Source of the DNA: an uncultured Candidatus Saccharibacteria bacterium
GTDB taxonomy: Bacteria > Patescibacteriota > Saccharimonadia > Saccharimonadales > Saccharimonadaceae
DNA: 24,205 nucleotides
NCBI GenBank assembly: GCA_948571325.1
Contig: CAOZKB010000007.1
Location: 1 to 24,205 of the forward strand
Direction: 5' to 3'
Shown: piece by piece, positions 4,795 to 12,908 of the stretch
Layout: each line of letters begins with the position of its first letter
Position numbering within the stretch: position 1 is the stretch's first letter
The notes under the pieces: model-generated
What the model saw: the letters and a program-made list of their open reading frames with translations, nothing else
The model's database searches: none
Told to the model about the DNA's origin: nothing
Translations under genes and position numbers: made by a program

Positions 4795-6227
4795 AAGACT
4801 CTTTTGATGTTGAACTTGCTCGTTTTGGCGCACGTTTAGAGCTTGCACGCCGTCATCTCTATGACTACTGTTTACTGCAATACCCAGGCTTTTATAAGCC
4901 AAAGCGCACCTTTTTGAAGGATATTTGTAACCAAATCGAGGGTTTTGTGAAGCATAGCCCAAAACGCTTTCTAATCCTTAATGCTCCACCTCGTCATGGC
5001 AAATCGTTGACAGCCCAATCAGCAACTGCATGGCTCTTAGGCGATAACCCAGCAAATCGCGTCATGACGGCGTCCTACAACGAACGCCTAGCTAGCACTT
5101 TCTCCAAGAACGTGCGCAACATTATTCAGACAAAGAAAGTTGGAGAACGCGTTGTCTACTCAGATATTTTTCCGGGAGTTAGCGTACAATACGGCGACGC
5201 AAGTGCGCAGATGTGGACGTTGGAGGGGCAAAACCAAACATCATACCTTGCGACTTCTCCGAATGGTACGGCGACCGGTTTTGGCTGTAACTTCTTAATT
5301 TGTGACGACCTTATTAAGAACGCGGTTGAGGCGTATAACGAAAATGTTCTAAACGATATCTGGTCATGGTTTACAGATACAATGCTTTCGCGCTTAGAGG
5401 GGCAGAAGAAAGTTATTGTCATCATGACGCGCTGGGCAAAAGGTGATCTTGCTGGGCGCATTCTGGAGGCATTTCCAGACGAAGTTGAGCTTATCACTTA
5501 TCAAGCGTGCAACGATCAAGGCATAATGCTCTGTGACGATATTTTGAACACTAAAGATTATAACTTCCTCAAGCGTGAAATGAGTCTTGATATTTTCGAG
5601 GCGAACTATAATCAGAAACCTATTGATATTAAGGGGAGACTCTACTCCGAGTTCAAGGAATGGGAGAAAAAGCCAGAGGGCGAAGTCAAAAACTATACTG
5701 ATACAGCCGATACCGGCTCTGACTTTCTCTGCTCTGTTAGCTATGTAGTATTCGAAAATGAAGCGTATATTACAGATTTAGTATTCACAGATGAGCCAAT
5801 GGAAGTCACCGAAGGCAAAACTGCCGATCTATTTCATCGTAGCAATGTGGCACAGGCGTTTATCGAAAGTAACAATGGTGGACGTGGGTTTGCGCGCAAC
5901 GTAGGGCGGATATTGAACAACGAATACAATAGTAATCGCACCATTATTACTCCGCGTCCACAATCTAAGAATAAAGAGAGCCGTATTCTTACAAGTTCGG
6001 CATGGGTACAAAATCATGTTTATATGCCGCCAAACTGGAAGACCAGATGGCCAGAATTCTATAAGCAGGTTATGGAGTATCAAAGAAAAAGCAAAAATGC
6101 TCACGATGATGCTGTGGACGTTCTGGCAGCCATTTTTGAGAATATCACGGCGCAACCTGAGCCAGAAGTTATTACTACTGATGAGATAGATGACGGCTAT
6201 TACCGTCGCCCATTTGAAATGTATTAG
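4791..6227 (+). CDS. terL: Terminase large subunit (packaging ATPase and nuclease)
   Basis: This 478-aa protein is the motor that pumps DNA into the prohead and cuts it. The ATPase domain has Walker A APPRHGKS at residues 65-72 and Walker B FLICDD at 168-173, with the coupling motif near VIVIMTRWAKGD (208-219). The C-terminal RNase H-like nuclease shows candidate metal ligands Asp307/Asp311, Glu359 in FIES and Asp439/Asp440 in AHDDAVDVLA. It is complete and of normal length. It overlaps terS by four bases and is followed by a good Shine-Dalgarno sequence for the portal gene. Confidence 0.96.
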   Translation: MKDSFDVELARFGARLELARRHLYDYCLLQYPGFYKPKRTFLKDICNQIEGFVKHSPKRFLILNAPPRHGKSLTAQSATAWLLGDNPANRVMTASYNERLASTFSKNVRNIIQTKKVGERVVYSDIFPGVSVQYGDASAQMWTLEGQNQTSYLATSPNGTATGFGCNFLICDDLIKNAVEAYNENVLNDIWSWFTDTMLSRLEGQKKVIVIMTRWAKGDLAGRILEAFPDEVELITYQACNDQGIMLCDDILNTKDYNFLKREMSLDIFEANYNQKPIDIKGRLYSEFKEWEKKPEGEVKNYTDTADTGSDFLCSVSYVVFENEAYITDLVFTDEPMEVTEGKTADLFHRSNVAQAFIESNNGGRGFARNVGRILNNEYNSNRTIITPRPQSKNKESRILTSSAWVQNHVYMPPNWKTRWPEFYKQVMEYQRKSKNAHDDAVDVLAAIFENITAQPEPEVITTDEIDDGYYRRPFEMY

Positions 6228-6238
6228 AAAGGAGTGAT

Positions 6239-7570
6239 ATGGAAAAACTATACATTTTACCACGTGGCACCGAACCCGAAGGCAAGACTATTGCCAGCCT
6301 AATCAGAAGTCGAGATCGCAAAAAAGACATCAAGGCATATAATTTGTTGGAAAAATATTACAATAGCGGAGATGTCTTACTCCGCCGCACACCACATAAG
6401 CTGTATGCCATCACGAACTATGCGCGCTATATTACTAAGACTAATACTGGTTACTTCTTAGGTAACCCGGTTTCGTACTCTGCTAACGATAAGGTAAACT
6501 TAGACTCGATTTTGCAGAAATATACTGCACAAACAATTTCAACTCTAGACTATGAGCTAGCCACTGATGCCTCTATCTTTGGTCATGCCTTTGAGCAGGT
6601 CTATGTTGATGAAGGCAGAGAGCCTAAATCTACAAAGATTGACCCTCGCAACATTATATTGGTCCATGATGACACGGTCAACCATAATAAGATGTTTGCC
6701 GTCATATATTCTGGACAACGTAGCTCCCAAGAATATGATGTAACTATCTTAGACAGCGGGAATATTACCGAGGGCAAACTCACTGGCGACGTTCTGGCGA
6801 TTGATAAACAAATGCCTCATATTTTTGGAGAAGTCCCCATCGTTGAATACATTAATTCGAGCGATCGCGTTGGAGATTATGAGCCAGTGTTATCACTGAT
6901 TGATGCTCGCAACATTCTACAGAGCGATCGAGTGCTAGACCGTGAGAGGCTCGTAGATGCAATTCTTGCATTCTACGGAACGGCATTCAGCGAGGAGCAA
7001 CGCAAACAGCTCAAGAATAGCCGTATGCTATCTAATTTGCCACCAGATGCGAAAGTTGAGTATATCGTGAAAAATATCAACGAAGCAGATGCTAGTGTGC
7101 TCCTGAAAGCTATTACCGACGACATTCATATGATTTCCATGACTCCTAACATGACGGATGAGAACTTTGCTAGTAACTCAAGTGGTGTAGCTCTGAGCTA
7201 TAAGCTAATCGCTTTTGAGCAGCACATTAAGGATAAAGAGCGCTACTTCGAAAAAGGGCTCATGGATCGTCTCGGTCTATATTACCAGTTCGTGAACTCC
7301 ACGAAGGATGACGCAATTGCCAAGGACGCAGTAGATATTATCTTCAGCCGTGATCTGCCAAAGAACGATTATGAAACCGCTCAACTCATCAATCTATTAC
7401 TAGATTCTGGTCTGGTTGATCGAGAAACCTTAGCTGGACGGTTGTCGTTCGTTAAAGATCCCAAGGAAATCGTGGTGCAAGCTCTGAAAGAAAAAGAAGA
7501 AGATCTGAAACTAGGTAATTATGGGACGGGTGAGCCCGATGAGGCTGACGATCCATTAGACGAGGAGTAG
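6239..7570 (+). CDS. Portal protein (SPP1 gp6-like)
   Basis: This 443-aa protein would form the dodecameric ring at the capsid vertex through which DNA passes. The N-terminal third carries the SPP1 gp6 family pattern: YYNSGDVLLRR, then NYARYITKTNTGYFLGNPVSY, then repeated mixed strands with DPRNIILVHDD. The helical section SSGVALSYKLIAFEQHIKDKERYFEKGL is the usual stem and crown region. The tail is acidic (GEPDEADDPLDEE). GAAAGGAG lies 6 bases ahead of the ATG. It sits in the conserved terminase-portal-MuF order. Confidence 0.93.
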   Translation: MEKLYILPRGTEPEGKTIASLIRSRDRKKDIKAYNLLEKYYNSGDVLLRRTPHKLYAITNYARYITKTNTGYFLGNPVSYSANDKVNLDSILQKYTAQTISTLDYELATDASIFGHAFEQVYVDEGREPKSTKIDPRNIILVHDDTVNHNKMFAVIYSGQRSSQEYDVTILDSGNITEGKLTGDVLAIDKQMPHIFGEVPIVEYINSSDRVGDYEPVLSLIDARNILQSDRVLDRERLVDAILAFYGTAFSEEQRKQLKNSRMLSNLPPDAKVEYIVKNINEADASVLLKAITDDIHMISMTPNMTDENFASNSSGVALSYKLIAFEQHIKDKERYFEKGLMDRLGLYYQFVNSTKDDAIAKDAVDIIFSRDLPKNDYETAQLINLLLDSGLVDRETLAGRLSFVKDPKEIVVQALKEKEEDLKLGNYGTGEPDEADDPLDEE

Positions 7571-7571
7571 T

Positions 7572-9233
7572 ATGAAAACGCGCTCTGATGATTACTGGGC
7601 GAAACGTTCACTTGAACGGCTTAGTGAGGCAGAAAAGACTTCTATAACCTACCTCAAGCAAGTCCAAAAAGAGTACCGTGCGACAGCTCGGGCTATCGTT
7701 GAACAGGTACGTAAACTTTATGCCACATACTACGGTAAGAGCGGCTTTGATATTGATGCGCTTAATAAAGTTGCCTCTCAGGGCGACGTAAAACGCTTTC
7801 TAGTGAGCATGGAGGCTCAAGGCTTACCAACTGATCTTCCCAACAATTGTCGAGGCAGAATGAGCCGTTTGGAACTTCTAAACAGCCAAATGCTAGGCAA
7901 AGTGAAGCAAATGGCAACCAAAGAGAGTGTCGCAACAACCGATTTATACGACAAAGTATTTCGGAATACTTACTATCGTACTGGATATGATGTATCTAAA
8001 GGTCTTGGTGAAACTCTTGCTTTCGGCAGTTTAGACGACAAGACTGTTGATAAAGTACTTGAATCCAAGTTTTACGGCAAAAACTATTCAGAGCGTATTT
8101 GGGGTAATTCTAATAAATTAGCTGATCAGTTACAGAGTATTATTTCTCAAGCTATTGCAACTGGACAATCGTCAGAGAAGACTGTTCGATTAGTCCGAGA
8201 ACGTTTTAATGTTAGTCAATCCAACGCGGCACGTTTAGTGCGCACAGAGACATGTTATTTCGAGAATCAAGCAGAGATTGAAGCGTATAAAGAGATGGGT
8301 ATATCAGAGTACGTGATATTAGCTACGCTTGATAGCCGTACATCTAAGATCTGTCGCGAGATGGACGGCAAACGTTTTAAGATTAAGAATGCTGTGGCAG
8401 GCAAGACGCTACCTCCACTCCATCCGTATTGTCGCACAGCGATACGCCCGTATATTGGAATAGCGTTTGAACCTAAAACGCGAATTATGCGTGATCCAGA
8501 GACGGGTAAAAACAAGACTATTGAACAGATGACTTACCATGAATGGCGAGCGCAATATATACCAAACGAACCTAAGGCCAACCAAAAAGGACTAAAAGTG
8601 GGGGTTATAGGGGGATTATTGAACCAAAGATGGAACAAGTGGCAAGTAGGAGATGACCTTTTTGTCGGAGCGAATAGACCATTGATAGAAAAGTCAATTA
8701 AACAGGCAAGCAGGATACTTGAGGAGTATCCTATAGTGAGTGAATCGATTCGTGAGAATGGTGGCATAGCGTTTGAACTGGTCGATGCCGCAATATATAA
8801 GGCAGCAACTTCAACAGATAATTCACGCATACTATTTTCAAGGAAGGCTTTTGCTAATCGCGAAAAATACTTGGCAGTTTTAGAAAAAGAAATGAAAGTT
8901 GGCTTTAAGATGCGTGTTCCGAAAATGTACCACGACATTTATACCATCACGCATGAGATGGGGCATGTGGTCGAGAATTACCTTGTCGATGGAAAGAAAA
9001 TCACCAGAGCGGAGTATAATAAACGCGCTACGGCGATTAAAAATGATATCATAAAGATAGCGCAACAAATGAGCAATAAAACGCGAAGCGAGGTACTAGC
9101 AGAAATGTCAGACTATGGGCGCAAAAAGCCGCAAGAATTCTTTGCCGAAGCTTTTGTGGCACATAAACTAGGTAGTCCCAATATATGGGGAAAAGCTATG
9201 AGAGAATATCTAAGGGAGAGGGGGCTGAAATAA
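7572..9233 (+). CDS. MuF-type minor head protein fused to an HExxH metallopeptidase-like domain
   Basis: This 553-aa protein is about 200 residues longer than a plain SPP1 gp7/Mu F minor head protein. Residues 1-330 hold the head-morphogenesis domain, with LVRTETCYF (222-230), LDSRTSKICREMDGKRF (253-269) and PPLHPYCRTAIRPY (281-294). After a linker, the C-terminal part (about 340-553) carries HEMGH at 461-465, the zincin zinc-binding motif, with Glu526 in FFAEAF as a plausible third ligand. MuF proteins with toxin-like C-terminal domains are known in prophages of Gram-positive bacteria, where the domain may be delivered with the DNA. The substrate is unknown. Its stop overlaps the next start (TAATG), coupling it to a small acidic protein. 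Confidence 0.9.
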   Translation: MKTRSDDYWAKRSLERLSEAEKTSITYLKQVQKEYRATARAIVEQVRKLYATYYGKSGFDIDALNKVASQGDVKRFLVSMEAQGLPTDLPNNCRGRMSRLELLNSQMLGKVKQMATKESVATTDLYDKVFRNTYYRTGYDVSKGLGETLAFGSLDDKTVDKVLESKFYGKNYSERIWGNSNKLADQLQSIISQAIATGQSSEKTVRLVRERFNVSQSNAARLVRTETCYFENQAEIEAYKEMGISEYVILATLDSRTSKICREMDGKRFKIKNAVAGKTLPPLHPYCRTAIRPYIGIAFEPKTRIMRDPETGKNKTIEQMTYHEWRAQYIPNEPKANQKGLKVGVIGGLLNQRWNKWQVGDDLFVGANRPLIEKSIKQASRILEEYPIVSESIRENGGIAFELVDAAIYKAATSTDNSRILFSRKAFANREKYLAVLEKEMKVGFKMRVPKMYHDIYTITHEMGHVVENYLVDGKKITRAEYNKRATAIKNDIIKIAQQMSNKTRSEVLAEMSDYGRKKPQEFFAEAFVAHKLGSPNIWGKAMREYLRERGLK

Positions 9234-9400
9234 TGTTTTCTGATATATCAATGCCATTATTTATGAAGAATAGTGAATGGTATTATTTTGATGATGAAGC
9301 TGGCATTACTTGTCTAACCGAAGCTGGAAAGAAAATTCCAGAGGTCATTGCTAGCTATAAAGAATATTATAGCGACGAGGATGACAACCTACTCTATTAG
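9233..9400 (+). CDS. Small acidic protein coupled to the MuF-metallopeptidase gene (candidate immunity protein)
   Basis: A 55-aa protein with six Asp, six Glu, four Lys and no Arg (net charge about -8), rich in aromatic residues (SEWYYFDDE, SYKEYYSDEDD). No family is recognised. The start is the ATG at 9233, one base inside the preceding stop (TAATG) and after GGGAGAGGGGG; an in-frame upstream ATG at 9185 lies inside the MuF gene and lacks this ribosome site. Tight coupling to a gene ending in a toxin-like peptidase domain, plus small size and strong acidity, suggest an immunity partner. A small head protein is the alternative. Confidence 0.65.
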   Translation: MFSDISMPLFMKNSEWYYFDDEAGITCLTEAGKKIPEVIASYKEYYSDEDDNLLY

Positions 9401-9423
9401 TAGTTCTATAGTGCATGAAGTTA

Positions 9424-9451
9424 TTGCTAAAAATAATCCTTATGATATAAT
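9424..9451 (+). promoter_or_regulatory. Promoter ahead of the scaffold and capsid genes
   Basis: TTGCTA (9424-9429), a 16-bp spacer and TATAAT (9446-9451) with TGA before it (extended -10). Transcription would start near 9458; the RNA then carries ATCAATGACGAC at 9461-9472, the same 12-mer as after the promoter at 3473-3481. This gives the capsid block its own promoter inside the late operon. Confidence 0.7.
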
Positions 9452-9499
9452 CAATTTAAGATCAATGACGACCTGTTAGGTTGATTATTGAATTTCTTT

Positions 9500-9521
9500 A
9501 GCGACCTTCGGGTCGCTTTTT
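9500..9521 (+). terminator. UUCG-loop rho-independent terminator before the scaffold gene
   Basis: AGCGACC (9500-9506), TTCG loop, GGTCGCT (9511-9517), then T to 9521. It would stop transcripts from the MuF region and from the promoter at 9424-9451 about 60 bases after their start. CGACC within the upstream 12-mer element (9469-9473) duplicates part of the left arm and could compete for the right arm. Confidence 0.85.
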
Positions 9522-9569
9522 CGTTGGTTTGTAATCTAAGCCGAGAGGCGTAAAAGGAAGGATAAGAAA

Positions 9570-10127
9570 ATGGACCCCAAAAATCCAGATTCTACCAACA
9601 GTAACCCGGCAGGTCAACCTGATGATAATGCCAATAAGGGTGACGATCAGGGTAGCAAGACCTTTTCTCAAGATGAGGTGAACGAAATTGTGCGCAAGCG
9701 CATCAATGAAGCGAACGCTAAGTCCGAAGAAAAGCTTAAACAAGCAGTAGCAGACGCTCTCGCCGAGCAGGAACGTAAAGCGAAACTGACCGATGAGCAG
9801 CGTGCGACTGAGGCTCAGAAAGCCAAGGAAGAGGAAATTGCCAAACGCGAACATGATGTAACAATGCGTGAACGGCGAAACGAAGCCATTGAGATTATGG
9901 TCCAGCAGAAGCTTCCTACATCCATGGTTGATTACATTGTTGACCAAGATGTTGAGAAAACTAAAGCAAACATTACTCAGTTTAGCAAAGACTGGCAAAA
10001 AGCCCTCGAGGATGCAGTAAAAGCCAAAGTTGGCGGGAGCACTCCCACCGACAAAGGTAAACGCACCGACACTCGGAATGGACGCACTTACGGCCGTGAC
10101 AACGGTGCAGGAGTGACTTCACTCTGA
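9570..10127 (+). CDS. Scaffolding protein (DUF4355-like)
   Basis: This 185-aa protein would guide capsid assembly and leave before DNA packaging. It has a disordered polar N-terminus, then KTFSQDEVNEIVRKRINEANAKSEE, a long highly charged coiled coil (about residues 30-115), then EIMVQQKLPTSMVDYIVDQD and a basic tail. This pattern is typical of DUF4355 scaffold proteins placed directly upstream of the major capsid gene, as here. AAGGAAGG precedes the ATG. Confidence 0.9.
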   Translation: MDPKNPDSTNSNPAGQPDDNANKGDDQGSKTFSQDEVNEIVRKRINEANAKSEEKLKQAVADALAEQERKAKLTDEQRATEAQKAKEEEIAKREHDVTMRERRNEAIEIMVQQKLPTSMVDYIVDQDVEKTKANITQFSKDWQKALEDAVKAKVGGSTPTDKGKRTDTRNGRTYGRDNGAGVTSL

Positions 10128-10149
10128 CCTTCATAACTGGAGAAACCAA

Positions 10150-11001
10150 ATGACTGAGGCATATAACATTTATGCGGACGGCACTAATAAGGACGACTTG
10201 ATTGAGATTAAAGGTGCTGTAATTGAAACTGTGGCTAAGACTGCTGTTTCTATGAAGATTAAGAACCGCTATGGCGTGGGTGACCCTGCTGCAGGTTCCG
10301 TTACTTACGATCGTTTTAAGACATCCGCTTCTAAAGCTTACGGGACCGCCCGCACTGCCGGCAAGGGTGATGCTCTGAAAAACACTGGTAAGGTTACCAA
10401 CAACATCAGCGATCGTCAAGAGATTATTGAAGAACTTGAAGAAGGCGATGTTACTAGGTTCGGCGTTGTCGACCTGGTTGAGCGCCGCCAAAACGGCGAA
10501 GTGGCTTCTATGGTTGCTTATCTTGATGGTAAGTTCTTCGCCGAAGCTGAAAGTAAGGCGACCGCAATCGCTGGATTGACGACTGATATGAAAATCGAGG
10601 ACATCATCGAAAAGGTGATTCAAACTCTCGAATCGGTCAAGAACGACTGGGTTCGCGGCGTGCCTCGCAACCAGATTCGCATTGCTGCTTCCCCAGCAAT
10701 CTTTGGCAAGCTATCTAACCATCTGAATACTATCAAAAATAGCATCACTGGCGAAGAGCAAGCCGTGTTTAACGGTGGTGTTGTCGTCTATGAAAACATC
10801 AACCAGACTGCCGACATCGTTGCTATGCATGAAGGTGCAGTGGCTCAAGACGTTAACGTTAGGGATTACACTGACCCTGCTCGCATCCCATTCAGTAGCG
10901 CATATGAAGTTGCCCTGTTCTATGATCAAGGCACTAAGGCTGTTGAGCCGGATTTGATTTTCAAGGCAACTTTGACGGAACCGGCCACTTCATCCGAGTA
11001 G
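10150..11001 (+). CDS. Major capsid protein (HK97 fold)
   Basis: This 283-aa protein would form the capsid shell. Its length and order (extended N-arm, long spine helix near KIEDIIEKVIQTLESVKNDW, A-domain strands ending in SAYEVALFYDQGTKAVEPDLIFKATLTE) fit capsid proteins of Gram-positive siphophages that use a separate scaffold rather than a fused delta domain. It directly follows the scaffold gene with CTGGAGA as ribosome site. A strong hairpin follows the stop. Confidence 0.9.
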   Translation: MTEAYNIYADGTNKDDLIEIKGAVIETVAKTAVSMKIKNRYGVGDPAAGSVTYDRFKTSASKAYGTARTAGKGDALKNTGKVTNNISDRQEIIEELEEGDVTRFGVVDLVERRQNGEVASMVAYLDGKFFAEAESKATAIAGLTTDMKIEDIIEKVIQTLESVKNDWVRGVPRNQIRIAASPAIFGKLSNHLNTIKNSITGEEQAVFNGGVVVYENINQTADIVAMHEGAVAQDVNVRDYTDPARIPFSSAYEVALFYDQGTKAVEPDLIFKATLTEPATSSE

Positions 11002-11007
11002 AAACCG

Positions 11008-11040
11008 CACGGGAGAGGCTGTAAATATGTCTCTCCCGTG
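11008..11040 (+). other. Stable hairpin after the major capsid gene
   Basis: A perfect 10-bp stem (CACGGGAGAG at 11008-11017, CTCTCCCGTG at 11031-11040) closes a 13-base loop. No T run follows, so it is more likely an mRNA-stabilising or processing hairpin, or a partial terminator that raises capsid mRNA over downstream genes. Confidence 0.6.
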
Positions 11041-11073
11041 AAGAATATTAGCATAATTTGGAGAAATATAACC

Positions 11074-11364
11074 ATGACAACTAGATATTTCAAAATGGCA
11101 AAGGTTGGTACTGTCCTGGCTGTTAGTGATAAAGTAGCCGTCGGTGAAGGTGAGAATGCTAAACTATTGATTCGTCAATATGAAAGCCGGCCGGATTATT
11201 ACATTCCTTGCGATAAAAACGGCAAGCCACTGTCGGCAAAGGCAAAGTCGCCAACCACCAAGTCTAGAAAGCCATCTAATACTCAGGAAGCCGATGCAGA
11301 AACTGACAAGACAACAGATGCTCAAACCGATGATAAGCCTGAAGAGGGTAGAAACGAGAAATAG
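11074..11364 (+). CDS. Hypothetical small head protein with a disordered tail
   Basis: A 96-aa protein: about 50 residues of beta-rich sequence (FKMAKVGTVLAVSDKVAVGEGENAKLLIRQYESRPDY is broken here only by short turns), then a low-complexity Lys/Thr/Asp/Glu tail. The start is ATG 11074 after GGAG; an upstream in-frame GTG (11038) lies in the capsid hairpin without a ribosome site. The position between capsid and connector genes suggests a head accessory or decoration role, but no family is recognised. Confidence 0.65.
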   Translation: MTTRYFKMAKVGTVLAVSDKVAVGEGENAKLLIRQYESRPDYYIPCDKNGKPLSAKAKSPTTKSRKPSNTQEADAETDKTTDAQTDDKPEEGRNEK

Positions 11365-11366
11365 CT

Positions 11367-11771
11367 ATGGGAATCGCTCGTGATACTTTTGTCGAACAAG
11401 TGGTAGAGGTTCTGAAAAGCAGAAATGAAAAAGCACTCGCAAACGAGAACCTTACTAAGGATACGGTTGAGGAGGTTACCGATCGCATTTCGCTGTATCT
11501 TAATCTTACCCCAGTAAATGGCTCTTATGTGTTCGACGAAAGGCTCGTACGAGTTGCAGCAAGGATTGCGAGCGGCATTTTCACTAGTATTTCTAACGAA
11601 GTGTCCGGAGATGGTGGCGAAGCACAAATCAAGTCTATCTCCGACAATGGTCAGACGATTAGTTTCGCTGAAGGTGTACGCAACTATCTTGCGACATCAA
11701 GCGACCAAGAGGTTTTTAGCGGTTTTACGGAGCTACTGAAGCCATATCGGAGGTGTAATGTTGTTTCCTAA
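11367..11771 (+). CDS. Head-tail connector protein (gp6/gp15-like)
   Basis: A 134-aa mostly helical protein. VEQVVEVLKSRNEKAL, EEVTDRISLYLNL, RLVRVAARIASGIF and a C-terminal helix give the four-helix look of HK97 gp6/SPP1 gp15-type connectors that extend the portal. It follows the preceding gene by two bases and overlaps the next by 14, in the standard connector, stopper, gp10, terminator order. Identification rests mainly on position, size and secondary structure. Confidence 0.68.
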   Translation: MGIARDTFVEQVVEVLKSRNEKALANENLTKDTVEEVTDRISLYLNLTPVNGSYVFDERLVRVAARIASGIFTSISNEVSGDGGEAQIKSISDNGQTISFAEGVRNYLATSSDQEVFSGFTELLKPYRRCNVVS

Positions 11772-12102
11772 CTCAGCCAAACAGGCGATAGCTAAGGCAT
11801 TTTATGACAAAGAAGTTGCCATATTGGAGAAGCAAGAAGCATATGACGCCGAAGGTGGCCTAGTCAAAACTGGCACCGCCATAAAGAGTACTTTTACAGG
11901 AAATGTGAGATTCGTTTCATATGATGAGAATCAGCAGGAGAAAGGGATCGTAAAGGACATTGACGTAGTAATTACATGCTCTACGGACACTACCGTAGAT
12001 GTCGGAGATTTGTTGCAGTATCAAGGCTCCAAATATGTCGTAAGTAGCCGAGTTATAACCGATTCTCATATGGAGCTGGAGGGTAAAATATGGCAAGTGT
12101 AA
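11758..12102 (+). CDS. Head closure / head-tail stopper protein (SPP1 gp16-like)
   Basis: A 114-aa beta-rich protein. After a short N-terminal helix (NSAKQAIAKAFYDKEVAIL) come strands FTGNVRFVSYD, KDIDVVITCS and GDLLQYQGSKYVVSSRVI, typical of the small beta-barrel stopper proteins that close the connector. It overlaps both neighbours, a compact arrangement usual for neck genes. Confidence 0.68.
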   Translation: MLFPNSAKQAIAKAFYDKEVAILEKQEAYDAEGGLVKTGTAIKSTFTGNVRFVSYDENQQEKGIVKDIDVVITCSTDTTVDVGDLLQYQGSKYVVSSRVITDSHMELEGKIWQV

Positions 12103-12530
12103 CGATTTCAATTTCTGGTGTTAAGAACTTGCAACGCAAACTTGGAAATATGAAGAGCCAAAAAGCAACACGTTTTGCAGTTTCTCAGGCAACTGCCCTA
12201 GTAGAGGGGGCTGCGAGGGCTGGGTGTTCTGTTAAGACGGGCGGGTTGCGCAACTCTATTCATATGCGTATTGAAGAGAGTGAACGCAGAGTTGTAGGTA
12301 TAGTTTATACCTCGATGGAGCATGCGCCGTTTGTTGAATTTGGTACTGGAGTTCGTGGCGATGGTAGTTATCCATATGAGAAGCAGGCAAATTTAGCTCT
12401 GTCCTATGATCCAGAATGGCCAGGACAAGTTGCTCAACCATTCTTGGTGCCGGCATTACTTTCAAACAGAAACCGTATCAATAAGCTAATTGCTGCAGCC
12501 ACGATTAGTGGCGTAACGGGAGGTAAATAG
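12090..12530 (+). CDS. HK97 gp10-like neck/tail-completion protein
   Basis: This 146-aa protein carries the gp10 family signatures: ISGVKNLQRKLGNM at the start, VKTGGLRNSIHM (about residues 48-59), and VVGIVYTSMEHAPFVEFGTG (about 67-86), then PYEKQ and AQPFLVPAL. Members attach the tail to the filled head. It overlaps the stopper gene by 13 bases and is followed one base later by the tail terminator gene. Confidence 0.9.
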   Translation: MASVTISISGVKNLQRKLGNMKSQKATRFAVSQATALVEGAARAGCSVKTGGLRNSIHMRIEESERRVVGIVYTSMEHAPFVEFGTGVRGDGSYPYEKQANLALSYDPEWPGQVAQPFLVPALLSNRNRINKLIAAATISGVTGGK

Positions 12531-12531
12531 G

Positions 12532-12879
12532 ATGTTTACGCCAAAAGTTCAGCTTCAAAAAACGCTTTCCAGTCTTGGTTATTACTGCCATCAAGGAGCG
12601 CAGGCTTCCTTCTCTGACAACGAAATTCCCGCGATCACATTTCGAGTTGATAACAACAGCGTTAATCTTGACCTCAGCAACGAGATTGCTAGCCAAGATA
12701 TTAACGTCGTAGTTGATATATGGGCAGATGATAGCATAACAGCTTCGCAAGTTCTATCTGAAGTAGAGGAAGTGATGAGGTTAGACGGCTATCAGATGAC
12801 CTATTCGGCAGATGTGTCACAACCAAAAGGCTGCCTGTTTCACACTAACTGTCGTTTTATTACCGTTCATATTGAATGA
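12532..12879 (+). CDS. Tail terminator protein
   Basis: This 115-aa protein has an N-terminal helix (KVQLQKTLSSLG), then IPAITFRVDNN and SQDINVVVDIWADDS-TASQVLSEVEEVMRLDGY, the alternating strand/helix pattern of gpU/gp17-type proteins that cap the tail tube at its correct length. Its position immediately before the tail tube gene supports this. Confidence 0.78.
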   Translation: MFTPKVQLQKTLSSLGYYCHQGAQASFSDNEIPAITFRVDNNSVNLDLSNEIASQDINVVVDIWADDSITASQVLSEVEEVMRLDGYQMTYSADVSQPKGCLFHTNCRFITVHIE

Positions 12880-12908
12880 ACGCACTGCTAATTTCTAAAG
12901 GAGAAAAT

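Noticed and set aside
4791..6227. Alternative genetic code with TGA read as an amino acid
   Set aside because: TGA occurs as the natural stop of terS, the scaffold and the 22786-23193 gene, at expected protein lengths, and all long frames are free of internal TGA.
5829..6263. Leftward open frame of 144 codons across the terminase end
   Set aside because: Antisense shadow of the terminase large subunit, without a ribosome site.
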